Source: Sediminibacterium sp. KACHI17
GTDB taxonomy: Bacteria; Bacteroidota; Bacteroidia; Chitinophagales; Chitinophagaceae
NCBI RefSeq assembly: GCF_040362915.1
Contig: NZ_AP029612.1
Span: 3,039,501 to 3,103,500, forward strand
Reading direction: 5' to 3'
Length of the DNA: 64,000 nt
The position numbers and the translations under genes are program-made. The notes under the pieces are model-generated. The model saw only the letters and a list, made by a program, of their open reading frames with translations, was not told where the DNA came from and made no database searches. Each line of letters starts with the position of its first letter. The first letter of the stretch is position 1. Positions 1 to 9,074 of the stretch are shown one piece after another.

Positions 1-2133
1 TATTTCAGTGTTTTCTTTGATACGTATAATGATGACCAAAACGGATTTCAATTCTTAGTTACTTCAAGAAATGTACAATCAGATGGTCGTTTATTACCCA
101 ACCTGAATTCTCAGTTTGGTCCGCCTTCAGATTATAGTTGGGATGCTGTTTGGGAAAGTAAAGTACAGATGCAAAAAGACGGCTGGACAGTCGAAATGAA
201 AATTCCTTATTCTGCACTTCGATTTTCGCAAAAAGAAATACAGGATTGGGGTGTTAACTTTCAACGATACAGTAGAAGAAACAATGAAAGTTCTTTCTGG
301 AATAAGATCGATCCTAATCAAAATGGATTTGTGAATCAGTTTGGGAATCTACAAGAGATCAAAAATATCATTCCACCACTGCGTTTATCTTTTCTGCCTT
401 ATGTTACAGCCGGTACACGTATTGTGCCTTATGCCAATCGAGAAACAAAAACCGAGTTTCTGAGAAATGGAGGTATGGATCTTAAATATGGCATTAATGA
501 AAGTTTTACATTGGATGCAACACTGATCCCTGACTTTGGACAAGTGATCTCAGATAATGTGGTATTGAATCTTTCTCCATTTGAAGTACAATTCCAGGAG
601 AATAGACCTTTTTTTACAGAAGGGATCGAATTATTCAATAAAGCCGGATTGTTTTATTCGAGAAGGGTAGGAAATACTCCCGCAGGGTACAATGCTGTTA
701 GGAATATGGTGAATAATAATCCTAATCTCAATATCATATCCAATCCCGGTATCACACAGTTGTACAATGCATCTAAATTTTCAGGACGCAATAAAAAGAA
801 ATTGGGTATCGGTGTGTTCAATGCCATTGGTGCACCCATGCATGCTGTGATAGAAGATAAAACCACTGGTAAACAAACAAGAATAGAGACAGAACCTTTG
901 GCTAACTATAACATTTTTGTTTTAGACCAAGCCTTGGCTAATCGCTCCTCTATTACTTTTACAAATGCCAATGTATGGAGAAGTGGCGGCAGCAGGAATT
1001 CGAATGTGAGTTCGATGGATGTAAATCTTTTTGATAGAAACAATCGAACCAATTTCAAATGGAGTGGACGTTTTAGTCATATTACCGGAAGAGAAAATTA
1101 TAATGGATTTACAAACGTTCTTTCATATGGAAAAGTGAGCGGCAGAATTCAGTATTTATTTCAAAATGTGATTGAGTCAGATAGATATGATCCCAATGAT
1201 CTGGGGTTCTTACAAGCGCCAAATGAGATCACTACGACCGCACGTGTCAGCTATAATCAGTTTACACCTACAAAAAAATTCTTGAGTTATAACTATAGCC
1301 TGACACTGATACCAACATATCTCTATAAACCAAATGCCTACTCAAATTTTGTGATTCAGACCAGAGCATTTTGGTTCTTCAAAAATTTCTGGGATCTGAG
1401 TGTGAACTTCAACTGGCAGCCTGATTGGCAACGTGATTATTTTGATCTTCGTACACCAGGACGTATGATCCGTAAAACACCGTATTGGTATGCAAGTGCA
1501 GGAGGTAGCAGTGACAGTCGTAAAAAATATTTTTTCCGCTTCAATGTCGGATTTGCAGAATCGCCTATACCTAATGACCCTTTTATCGTAACAACCATTG
1601 GACAGCGTTATCGATTCAATGAACATTTTAGTCTGGATATTGAAACTCGGAGAGATCGTGATAATGGGCAATTTGGGTATGCTTATCGTGATACCAATGG
1701 AGAGCCGATCGCAGGTAGAAGAAAAATCACCAACTTTACTACGCTTATCAATGGTGTCTACAATTTCACACCACGAATGAACCTGACCTTGCGTACAAGA
1801 CATTATTGGAGCAAAGTACAATATGTAAGCTTCTTTGATGTTACACCGGATGGCTGGTTAACACCCAGACCTTTTACACCGGGACGTGATCAGAACTTTA
1901 ATGCCTTTAATCTGGATATGTTCTATACCTGGGATTTTAAATACGGTAGTCGTTTTATCATCGGATGGAAAAATTGGCTAGGTACTGATTTCCCGATATC
2001 TGGTACTTCACACAAAAACTACGTTGATAATCTTCGACAAGTATTTCAACAACCATTGGGTAATGAGATCACTTTTCGATTGATCTATTTTATTGATTAT
2101 CTCACTTTACAGAAAAAACGCAAAGAAATTTAA
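1..2133 (+). CDS. DUF5916 domain-containing outer-membrane protein (5' end outside window)
   Basis: The frame is open from base 1, so this is the last 710 residues of a longer protein. The first residues (YFSVFFDTYNDDQNGF) look like the end of a CBM9-like carbohydrate-binding domain, which usually precedes DUF5916. The DUF5916 hallmark follows at about residues 185-225: FGQVISDN, then a phrase ending RPFFTEGIELF. The rest is rich in alternating aromatic and polar residues (WYASAGGSS, FNWQPDW), typical of beta-barrel strands. The family is a Bacteroidota cell-surface group of unproven function, and a substrate cannot be inferred. It converges with the minus-strand gene next to it, and the two stop codons overlap by a few bases. 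Confidence 0.85.
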   Translation, partial: YFSVFFDTYNDDQNGFQFLVTSRNVQSDGRLLPNLNSQFGPPSDYSWDAVWESKVQMQKDGWTVEMKIPYSALRFSQKEIQDWGVNFQRYSRRNNESSFWNKIDPNQNGFVNQFGNLQEIKNIIPPLRLSFLPYVTAGTRIVPYANRETKTEFLRNGGMDLKYGINESFTLDATLIPDFGQVISDNVVLNLSPFEVQFQENRPFFTEGIELFNKAGLFYSRRVGNTPAGYNAVRNMVNNNPNLNIISNPGITQLYNASKFSGRNKKKLGIGVFNAIGAPMHAVIEDKTTGKQTRIETEPLANYNIFVLDQALANRSSITFTNANVWRSGGSRNSNVSSMDVNLFDRNNRTNFKWSGRFSHITGRENYNGFTNVLSYGKVSGRIQYLFQNVIESDRYDPNDLGFLQAPNEITTTARVSYNQFTPTKKFLSYNYSLTLIPTYLYKPNAYSNFVIQTRAFWFFKNFWDLSVNFNWQPDWQRDYFDLRTPGRMIRKTPYWYASAGGSSDSRKKYFFRFNVGFAESPIPNDPFIVTTIGQRYRFNEHFSLDIETRRDRDNGQFGYAYRDTNGEPIAGRRKITNFTTLINGVYNFTPRMNLTLRTRHYWSKVQYVSFFDVTPDGWLTPRPFTPGRDQNFNAFNLDMFYTWDFKYGSRFIIGWKNWLGTDFPISGTSHKNYVDNLRQVFQQPLGNEITFRLIYFIDYLTLQKKRKEI

Positions 2134-3029
2134 TAAAGATCAGCAGCGAGCCGGAATGTATTGCAGTGCGCTTCAACGATCACTTTTACATCAGGAGAGT
2201 ATCCGCCTCCCATGGCTACTGTAACAGGAATATTATTCTTTTGTAATGCTGTGAAAACGATACGGTCTCTTTCTTTACATTCTTCAAGAGTGACTTTGAG
2301 TTTTCCAAATTTATCTGTTTCAAGAATGTCTACTCCCGATAGATAAAATGCAAAATCAGGGTTCACTTCTTTGATCAGTTCTGGAAGTATCTCACGCAAT
2401 GTTTTCAAGTATTCTTCTCCGGTAGTACCATCTTTTAAAGGAATATCGAGATCGGATCTTTCTTTATGAAATGGATAATTATGTGCGCCATGCATGCTGA
2501 ACGTGAATACGGATGGATTGTTTTCAAAAAGTTTGGCAGTGCCATTTCCTTGATGAACATCCAGATCAATGATGAGAATTTTTTGGACTTTGTTTTGGTG
2601 TAATAAATTGTTTGCGGCTACAGCCATATCATTTAATAAACAAAATCCTTCACCTCTGTCGGCGAATGCATGATGGGTACCGCCTGCAACATTGAGTGCT
2701 ACACCCTGTTGAAATGCAAATTCACAACAGTCAATGGTTCCCTGTGTGATCATCAGTTCTCTTCGGGTGAGCTCAGGTGACTGTGGAAATCCAATACGTC
2801 TTTGTTCTGATGCACTCAGTGTCTGATGTAAAAGCTTATCAAGATATGATCTTTCATGTGTGAGGAGTACTGTAGATTCATCACATAAGCCGGGAGTAAA
2901 AAAATGCTCTTTTGTTATGGCACCTTCATGTAAAAGCTGACCGGGTATTAACTCATACTTGAGCATAGGAAAGCGATGGCCTTCAGGAAGTGGATGTGCA
3001 TAAATCGGGTCAAAAGCAATACGGATCAT
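2130..3029 (-). CDS. Histone deacetylase-fold amidohydrolase (class II HDAC/AcuC/acetylpolyamine type)
   Basis: A 299-residue zinc-dependent deacetylase-fold protein. The catalytic set is complete: the His pair H119-H120 (AGGTHH), the zinc ligands D157 and H159 (IDLDVHQGNG) and D234 (SGVD), and the transition-state Tyr Y277 (GGGY). Known family members remove acetyl or acyl groups from lysine, polyamines or other amides; the substrate here is not readable. Its ATG overlaps the pdeM stop as ATGA, so it is the translationally coupled last gene of the ligase-associated repair operon. That placement suggests a role linked to repair, for example reversing acylation of a repair protein, but this is inference. 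It could instead be a housekeeping deacetylase co-transcribed by chance. Confidence 0.88.
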   Translation of the reverse strand: MIRIAFDPIYAHPLPEGHRFPMLKYELIPGQLLHEGAITKEHFFTPGLCDESTVLLTHERSYLDKLLHQTLSASEQRRIGFPQSPELTRRELMITQGTIDCCEFAFQQGVALNVAGGTHHAFADRGEGFCLLNDMAVAANNLLHQNKVQKILIIDLDVHQGNGTAKLFENNPSVFTFSMHGAHNYPFHKERSDLDIPLKDGTTGEEYLKTLREILPELIKEVNPDFAFYLSGVDILETDKFGKLKVTLEECKERDRIVFTALQKNNIPVTVAMGGGYSPDVKVIVEAHCNTFRLAADLY

Positions 3030-3682
3030 TGTATCTGTAAAATGGTCTTGTTTACAATAGCATATACCTGATTTTTTTTCTTTGGCTCAATAATCGCAAG
3101 CCCGGAAAAATGGCTGAAAGCAGGTAAGATGGCTTGGTTCTCTGTAAAGTAGAAACAAGGAAAACGAAGACTTTGTTTACCCATGCCACGTACGACAACA
3201 CCCGGATGTAAGTGACCTGAAAAAATAAATCTAGCATTCTCTGTTGTTAAAGATTCTGTTGGATCATGAATAAAGCTGAATTGATGAAGGTGATGATCAT
3301 TTTTCACTTCAATAGAAGCATCCTGATACCAGCTTAATGGTAAAATATCATGATTGCCTTTGATCAAAAGAAATGGCAGTTGTGAGATATCTTTTCTCCA
3401 TTTCAGAAAAAAATCCATTTCTTTATTGACAATGCTATGAAAGAGATCACCGACGATCAATAACTGCTCAGCCTTAAAAAAGCTGATCTGTGCAAACAAT
3501 CTTTGCAGATCTTCTTTATAGACAGATTGTGGTACTGCGATCCCGCTTTTTCTGAAATGACCTGTTTTGCCAAAATGCAGGTCTGAAACGATCAATGTTT
3601 TTTCTTGCTCCCAAAATAAAACCCTTTCCGGTGACAACCAGAAATGCTGATCGAAGATTTTGTGCAGGAGGGGAGCTGTCAT
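3026..3682 (-). CDS. pdeM: Ligase-associated DNA damage response endonuclease PdeM (metallophosphoesterase)
   Basis: A 218-residue calcineurin-like phosphoesterase. All metal-binding motifs are visible: D34 and H36 (SDLHFGKTGHFRK), D79 (GDLFHS), N110 and H111 (KGNHD), and H157 and H159 (SGHLHPG). The SDLHFGK phrase is characteristic of the PdeM subfamily found beside Lhr-type helicases and ATP-dependent ligases. The predicted activity is Mn-dependent phosphodiesterase or end-processing nuclease. I chose the ATG at 3682; a longer reading frame would need a TTG three codons upstream. It lies 29 bases after the helicase stop and overlaps the deacetylase-fold gene by 4 bases, so both are very likely in one transcript. 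Confidence 0.9.
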   Translation of the reverse strand: MTAPLLHKIFDQHFWLSPERVLFWEQEKTLIVSDLHFGKTGHFRKSGIAVPQSVYKEDLQRLFAQISFFKAEQLLIVGDLFHSIVNKEMDFFLKWRKDISQLPFLLIKGNHDILPLSWYQDASIEVKNDHHLHQFSFIHDPTESLTTENARFIFSGHLHPGVVVRGMGKQSLRFPCFYFTENQAILPAFSHFSGLAIIEPKKKNQVYAIVNKTILQIQ

Positions 3683-3711
3683 AGCGGACAAAGATATTGA
3701 TGGAAGTAAAC

Positions 3712-6177
3712 CTATTGCAACTGTTGTTGCATTTTTCTTACACGATCTTCCAGTTGTTCTGAGGACATATTTTCCCTCATGCTATCTACTTTGATCGGAA
3801 AACAGAAAGGCGTTAATTGTCGCGGGAACGTAATGACGATCTTACTATTTAAAATTCTGGATAAGGCATTTCTGAGTCTGACTTCTTCCATTTGCTGATC
3901 AAATACTTCTTGATATGCTTGACGTAGCAATAAGTTATTCGGCTCATAATCGGAGAATACTTTGAATAAAAGCGATGCAGAAGATTGCAAGTGTCTTGCC
4001 TTTTTTTGTTCACCCGGATATCCTTGAAAGATCAATCCGCCAATCACGGCAATATCCCTGAATTTTCGTTTGGCCATCTCCACAGCATTCACACTTTGTG
4101 TAATATCGTTTATCAAATTTTCTGTACTAAATAATTCATACACATTACTGTCATCTACCGGAATGGGCTGGTCGCTTAATAGTTCAAAACCATAGTCATT
4201 CATCACGAAGGAAAAAGTGATCGGAATTTTTCGGCTAATGCGCCAAGCCAGTAATGCAGCCATTGCTTCATGTACCAATCTGCCTTCAAATGGGTATACG
4301 AATAAGTGAAAGCCATCTTTTGTTTCAATATGCTCAATCAGTAATTCATTTTGTTTAGGAATATGTGATAATTCCTCTTGTAACTCGAATAACGGAGTCA
4401 AAGCCTGTAACTCAGGTTCTTTGGCTTTTTTAGTCAATGCAAGGTCTAGTGATTTTCTCAGCATCAAGCCTAGGTTAGCGGTCAACGGCATACGTCCACC
4501 CATCCAGCTTGGGACTATCGATTTTTTTGACGAGGAAGGTTTCACGGTCACCGTCATTTCTTTGATCCCGATCAATTCCAGATTTCTTCCAGCGAGCGTA
4601 AAGACTGTACCCGGCTCTAACCTACTGATGAACCATTCTTCGATCACACCAATGAATTTTCCATTCATTAATTTTACTTTCAACATAGCATCACTCACAA
4701 TAGTGCCAATGTGCATTCTATGTCGCATGGCAATTCTTCTGCTCTTGATTCTATACACTCCGTTCTCAATTTCTACTTTCCGATACTCATCGTACTGTTG
4801 TAATGCAGTGCCACCTTGTGTAATATGTAGAAGCACTTCCTGCCATTCCTGCTCATTCATTTCATTAAAGCAGTGCGTTGTTTTGATCTCTTCGAACATT
4901 TCATGGGCTCTGAATCCTTCGCTAATCGCTAGTGTACAGAGGTATTGCAGTAAAACATCAAAGCACAGTACTAGTGGGTCTCTTGTTTCAATTGCAGTTT
5001 CACCAATAGCTTTTTTTAAGGCTGCTGCTTCTATAAGTTCAAGAGAATGTGTAGGTAAGAAATAAATTTTACTGATTTCTCCGGGTTGATGTCCACTTCT
5101 GCCTGCCCTCTGTAAAAATCGTGCAACGCCTTTTGGAGAACCTACTTGTATCACAGTGTCTACCGGACGAAAGTCAACGCCCAGATCTAAACTGGCTGTA
5201 CAAACTACAGCTTTTAATTTTTGTGTATGAAGGGCTTCCTCTACCCATAACCTCAGCTCTTGTTCAATACTACCGTGATGTAATGCAATAGCACCAGCCA
5301 ATTGCGGGGCAACATTGAGTAAGGTTTGATACCAGGTTTCACTCATTCCTCTGGTATTGATAAAAATGAGCGTAGTATTACTCTCTTCAATGATGGGAAT
5401 GATCTTTTCTGCCAGCTTGATACCCAAATGCCCTGCCCAAGGATATTTTTCAATTTCATCGGGAATTACAGAAAGTACTTCTATGGGTTTATGGATATTG
5501 GCTTTGATGATATGTCCTTTCTTTTTGGAAGCATGTAATAACACTTCCATAGCTTGTTCTAAATTCCCAATCGTGGCACTAATACCCCAAATAGATAGTG
5601 TTGTCTTTTGCTGATGAGCTAACGCTACCAAACGAGAGAGTGCTAACTCAACCAGTATGCCTCTCTTTCCACCCATCAATTCATGCCATTCATCTACTGC
5701 AACGATTGAAAGCGATTTAAATGTTTCGGGGTATCCTTTTTGTGCAAGTAGCAGGTGTAAACTCTCCGGCGTGATGATCAACACTTCCGGCATATTTCTT
5801 TTTTGCTTTTGTCTTTCAGCAGTATCTGTATCACCATTTCTGATGCCCACTTTCCATGAAATGCCTATTTCTTGAATAGCTTCTTCCATTGCCCTGCCGA
5901 TATCTTTTGCAAGTGCACGTAGGGGGGTGACCCATAATAATTTCAAACCATTTTTTTGGGATGATCTGAATGTTTGTGGATGATCATTGATGAATTGTAT
6001 AACTGCTCCCAGAAACACAGAAAATGTTTTCCCGCACCCGGTCGGTGCATTCACGAGACCGGAATGATGTTGGAAAATATGTTCCCATGCTTCAGCCTGA
6101 AATGCAAACGGACTGTATCCTTTTGAGGATAGCCAATCAGCTATTACTTTATATCCGTGTGTGTCAGTCAGTTTCAT
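3712..6177 (-). CDS. Ligase-associated DNA damage response DEXH-box helicase (Lhr-core type)
   Basis: An 821-residue superfamily 2 helicase. Walker A is at residues 44-51 (APTGCGKT), motif II at 162-165 (DEWH), motif III SAT at 200-202, and motif VI QRAGRSGH near residue 365. Downstream regions fit the winged-helix and beta-barrel parts of the Lhr-core fold, without the long C-terminal extension of full-length Lhr (about 1500 residues). Lhr-core enzymes are ATP-driven 3'-5' translocases that unwind DNA or RNA:DNA duplexes. The start ATG overlaps the ligase stop (ATGA), so translation is likely coupled. With its neighbours it forms the known exonuclease-ligase-helicase-phosphoesterase repair cluster. 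Confidence 0.93.
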   Translation of the reverse strand: MKLTDTHGYKVIADWLSSKGYSPFAFQAEAWEHIFQHHSGLVNAPTGCGKTFSVFLGAVIQFINDHPQTFRSSQKNGLKLLWVTPLRALAKDIGRAMEEAIQEIGISWKVGIRNGDTDTAERQKQKRNMPEVLIITPESLHLLLAQKGYPETFKSLSIVAVDEWHELMGGKRGILVELALSRLVALAHQQKTTLSIWGISATIGNLEQAMEVLLHASKKKGHIIKANIHKPIEVLSVIPDEIEKYPWAGHLGIKLAEKIIPIIEESNTTLIFINTRGMSETWYQTLLNVAPQLAGAIALHHGSIEQELRLWVEEALHTQKLKAVVCTASLDLGVDFRPVDTVIQVGSPKGVARFLQRAGRSGHQPGEISKIYFLPTHSLELIEAAALKKAIGETAIETRDPLVLCFDVLLQYLCTLAISEGFRAHEMFEEIKTTHCFNEMNEQEWQEVLLHITQGGTALQQYDEYRKVEIENGVYRIKSRRIAMRHRMHIGTIVSDAMLKVKLMNGKFIGVIEEWFISRLEPGTVFTLAGRNLELIGIKEMTVTVKPSSSKKSIVPSWMGGRMPLTANLGLMLRKSLDLALTKKAKEPELQALTPLFELQEELSHIPKQNELLIEHIETKDGFHLFVYPFEGRLVHEAMAALLAWRISRKIPITFSFVMNDYGFELLSDQPIPVDDSNVYELFSTENLINDITQSVNAVEMAKRKFRDIAVIGGLIFQGYPGEQKKARHLQSSASLLFKVFSDYEPNNLLLRQAYQEVFDQQMEEVRLRNALSRILNSKIVITFPRQLTPFCFPIKVDSMRENMSSEQLEDRVRKMQQQLQ

Positions 6178-7772
6178 TTTCCATACACAGCCAAGAGCTG
6201 CTTTAGATCATCTAAAGTATTGATTTCATCAGGCTTTTTATCAGTTCTCCATCTGTTGATCCTTGGGAATCTCAGGGCAACACCACTCTTATGTCTGTTG
6301 GATGCAGCAATTCCCTCAAAAGCGATTTCAAATACAAGTTCGGGTTTTACTGTTCTTACAGGACCAAATTTTTCGATAGAGTTATTCTTTACAAACGCGT
6401 CTACTTGTGCAAACTCTTTATCTGTTAGACCGGAATAAGCCTTTGTAAAACTTACCAACTTATCACCATCTTTTACTGCAAAAGTGTAATCAGTATATAA
6501 ATTGCTTCTTCTGCCATGTCCTTTTTGCGCATAGATCATCACTGCATCTATGACCAAAGGATCGATCTTCCATTTCCACCAGTCTCCGGTTTTTCTTCCC
6601 ACTTGATAGGGACCACTTTTTCTTTTGAGCATTAATCCTTCTGCATAATTTGTTCTGGCATTAGAACGAATTGCAGTTAGCTCATCCCAAACTGTAAATT
6701 CAATGGATGGCGATAAAAAAAGCGTAGGGTGATCTTTAAAATTATAGAGTAGTTGTTCCAATAAAGTCCTTCTCTGTATAGTTGGTAAGTGTCTGATATC
6801 TTGTCCTTCCCATTCCAACACATCATAAGCAAAGAAACCTACAGGTGCATCTTGTAATTGTTTTTTTGTGATGGTCTTTCTGCCAATTCTTGTTTGTAAA
6901 ATGCTAAACGGAAGTGGTAGTCTGTCTTTTACTGGCATGATCTCTCCGTCTAATACTGTACCATCCGGAATAGCAGGGATAAAGGATAGGTATTCGGGGA
7001 ATTTATCTGTCATTAATTCCTCTCCTCGACTCCACACATAATGTGTTCCATTTCTCTTGATGATTTGACCACGTATTCCGTCCCATTTCCATTCTGCCTG
7101 CCATTCAGAAGGAGCTCCTAAGTCATTCAATGTTTCATCCAATGCATGTGCAAGGTAGAATGGATAAGGTTTTGAATCATCTTTATGATCACTGTCAGCG
7201 AATAGTAAGTTTTCAAAACTGATTTTTTGTGGATCCCAATTGCCACTGATCTTATATGCAACCAGTGATGGATCTAATTGTGTGGCTTTAGCTAAAGCAT
7301 TCACCATCATTTTTTGTGATACTCCGATCCTAAATCCGCCAGTGATCAATTTATTGAAGACAAATAATTCATCCCTGCTTAATGTTTGCCAAGTTGTTGT
7401 GATGAATGCTTTCTTCTGATCATCATCACTGTTTTGTAAGTGGATCAATTGATCGATATAATAATGTAATGGAAGCGGATCTTTTGGGGAGGAAGAAGAG
7501 GGGAGTAGTAATCCGATCGTTTCTGCGAGATCACCAACAGTATGGTAGCATTCTTCAAAAAGCCATTCTTGTAAGCCTGTTAATTCAATACACCATTGTT
7601 TGAGTTGCGAAGTTGTGACTGCTCTTTTGGGTCTTCTGCCACTGAATATCGCAATGACCCAAACCTTGTCTTTAGGATGCGTCGATGAAAAATAGTTAGA
7701 TAGTGCATTCAGTTTTTCATGAACACCTGTTGCATTACCCAAGAGTTGAACTAATGATGCAAAAGCTTTCAT
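6174..7772 (-). CDS. ATP-dependent DNA ligase
   Basis: A 532-residue ATP-dependent DNA ligase. An N-terminal helical domain covers about residues 1-190. The nucleotidyltransferase core contains motif I with the adenylated lysine K229 (KWDG, 229-232), motif III (FFAYDVLEW) and motif IV/V (EGLMLKRKSG, followed by DWWKWK), then an OB-fold. This ligase type is additional to the NAD-dependent LigA used in replication and seals nicks during repair. It overlaps the exonuclease by 4 bases upstream and the helicase by 4 bases downstream, which places it second in the operon. No truncation or missing catalytic residue is seen. Confidence 0.94.
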   Translation of the reverse strand: MKAFASLVQLLGNATGVHEKLNALSNYFSSTHPKDKVWVIAIFSGRRPKRAVTTSQLKQWCIELTGLQEWLFEECYHTVGDLAETIGLLLPSSSSPKDPLPLHYYIDQLIHLQNSDDDQKKAFITTTWQTLSRDELFVFNKLITGGFRIGVSQKMMVNALAKATQLDPSLVAYKISGNWDPQKISFENLLFADSDHKDDSKPYPFYLAHALDETLNDLGAPSEWQAEWKWDGIRGQIIKRNGTHYVWSRGEELMTDKFPEYLSFIPAIPDGTVLDGEIMPVKDRLPLPFSILQTRIGRKTITKKQLQDAPVGFFAYDVLEWEGQDIRHLPTIQRRTLLEQLLYNFKDHPTLFLSPSIEFTVWDELTAIRSNARTNYAEGLMLKRKSGPYQVGRKTGDWWKWKIDPLVIDAVMIYAQKGHGRRSNLYTDYTFAVKDGDKLVSFTKAYSGLTDKEFAQVDAFVKNNSIEKFGPVRTVKPELVFEIAFEGIAASNRHKSGVALRFPRINRWRTDKKPDEINTLDDLKQLLAVYGK

Positions 7773-8785
7773 ATCTCATCGGGATTTTCAATGAGTGATA
7801 TAGTTTCTTCTTCACCATAAGCTGTTTTTACCTCTGCTGCTTCTATTCCTTTTTCATTCAGGTAACGGCTTAGAACAGATTGAAAGCCATGAGTAACAAA
7901 AACTTTTGAAGCTCCGGTAGCATCAATAGCACTAAGCAGTCCGCTCCAGTCTGCATGATCACTCAATGCGAAACCTGCGTCTGTATTGTTTCTCCTGAAA
8001 TTACCTCGAACCTGCATCCACCCACTGCAAACAGCAGTCACGTATGGTTGAAATCTTTTCATCCAGCTGCTTTCTGTAGCGCCTGGGGGTGCGATCACCA
8101 CCGATGACCGAAACTTTTCTTTGGGAATATCGGGAGTTACTCTTTGAACATCAGGCAATACAATGCCATGATCTTGTAACGTTTTATGGGTATTCCAAAT
8201 AGCACCATGAACAAAAATATTTTGAGTCACGGGTGTAATTGCTTGTAAGATTCGTTGTGCTTTTCCTAAACTATAAGCGATCAATACACTGGTTTTTCCT
8301 TCTTGTTGGTTGTTTTGTATCCACTTCCCCATTTTATCAAAGAGGAGGTCTTGTGGTTCCCATTGATAGATAGGAAGCGCAAATGTTGATTCGGTTATAA
8401 AATTATCACAACGCACCGGCTCAAAACTTCCGCTGATACCATCCGGTTCTGTTTTGTAATCGCCACTGACAACACACACTTCTCCTTTATATTCAATCCT
8501 GATCTGTGAAGATCCAATGATATGTCCCGCAGGATGTAAGGATATTTTCACTCCATTTTTATACACTGTTTCACCCCATGCTACGGATTGAGTATTGATA
8601 TTACCAAGACGTAAGCGAAGAATCGGTAACGTATCATGATGGCACAAATAATGTCCGGATCCCCATCTGGCATGGTCACTGTGGGCATGAGTGATCACAG
8701 CATGATCAACAGGACGCCAAGGATCAATATAAAATCGACCTGCTTCGCAATAAAGTCCTTGATCTGTAAAAGTGATGAGTGCCAT
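7769..8785 (-). CDS. Ligase-associated DNA damage response exonuclease (MBL fold)
   Basis: A 338-residue metallo-beta-lactamase/beta-CASP-type nuclease resembling the SNM1/Artemis-like Exo of Lhr-ligase clusters. The metal signature HAHSDH occupies residues 33-38. Later histidines in HPAGHIIGSSQ, a SGDYKTEPDG metal motif and LSDHADW complete the typical set. The ATG at 8785 is preferred over an upstream TTG at 8794, because family members start MAL. It is the first gene of the five-gene minus-strand operon, coupled to the ligase by an ATGA overlap. The likely role is trimming DNA ends before ligation. Confidence 0.92.
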   Translation of the reverse strand: MALITFTDQGLYCEAGRFYIDPWRPVDHAVITHAHSDHARWGSGHYLCHHDTLPILRLRLGNINTQSVAWGETVYKNGVKISLHPAGHIIGSSQIRIEYKGEVCVVSGDYKTEPDGISGSFEPVRCDNFITESTFALPIYQWEPQDLLFDKMGKWIQNNQQEGKTSVLIAYSLGKAQRILQAITPVTQNIFVHGAIWNTHKTLQDHGIVLPDVQRVTPDIPKEKFRSSVVIAPPGATESSWMKRFQPYVTAVCSGWMQVRGNFRRNNTDAGFALSDHADWSGLLSAIDATGASKVFVTHGFQSVLSRYLNEKGIEAAEVKTAYGEEETISLIENPDEI

Positions 8786-8796
8786 GGTGAGCAATA

Positions 8797-8895
8797 AGCC
8801 TCAAGCTACAAGCTTCGAGTATTACTTAGAAAAATTATACAATAATTTTAGCAAAAAACTATCTCCTCATAGCCTGAGGCTGGGTGCTTGAGGCT
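8797..8895. repeat. Heptamer-periodic, self-complementary intergenic repeat (AGCCTCA family)
   Basis: Left block, plus strand 8797-8817: AGCCTCA AGCTACA AGCTTCG. Right block, read on the minus strand 8895-8868: AGCCTCA AGCACCC AGCCTCA GGCTATG. The blocks face each other, so AAGCCTCAAGC (8796-8806) is an exact inverted copy of 8886-8896. The right block lies inside the 3' end of the DUF2256 gene; the left block lies between that gene and the exonuclease. The period is 7 in both blocks. The function is unknown; candidates are a transcript hairpin between the genes or a mobile or expanding short repeat. Confidence 0.6.
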
Positions 8896-9038
8896 TTCAG
8901 TTGTTTTCTACATCTTTCAGAACAATACTTGACATCCTCCCAAACCTTTTCCCATTTTTTTCGCCAAGAAAAAGGGCGTTGACAGGTTACACAGATCTTG
9001 GATGGTAAACAAGATTTATTTCCTTTGAAATCTTTCAT
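8859..9038 (-). CDS. DUF2256 domain-containing small zinc-finger protein
   Basis: A 59-residue ORF. Its core matches DUF2256: the first cysteine pair (KICVTC), then RPFSWRKKWEKVWEDVKYC, then the second pair closing as YCSERC. The four cysteines presumably bind one zinc ion. The function of the family is unknown; from memory, members are often found beside photolyase/cryptochrome genes. The ATG at 9038 is the only sensible start, since another ATG at 9043 is followed at once by a stop. The last 12 or so codons (ending QPQAMRR) run through the heptamer repeat, so the tail may be a recent extension. The gene lies 73 bases upstream of the exonuclease and points the same way, so it could belong to the repair transcript. 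Confidence 0.85.
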   Translation of the reverse strand: MKDFKGNKSCLPSKICVTCQRPFSWRKKWEKVWEDVKYCSERCRKQLKASSTQPQAMRR

Positions 9039-9074
9039 ACCATTCTAACAAATCGACTGTTTTTTTGTTGGCAT

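Noticed and set aside
1342..1821. 159-codon minus-strand frame opposite the DUF5916 gene
   Set aside because: Antisense to a recognised family with no motif, start site or homology of its own.
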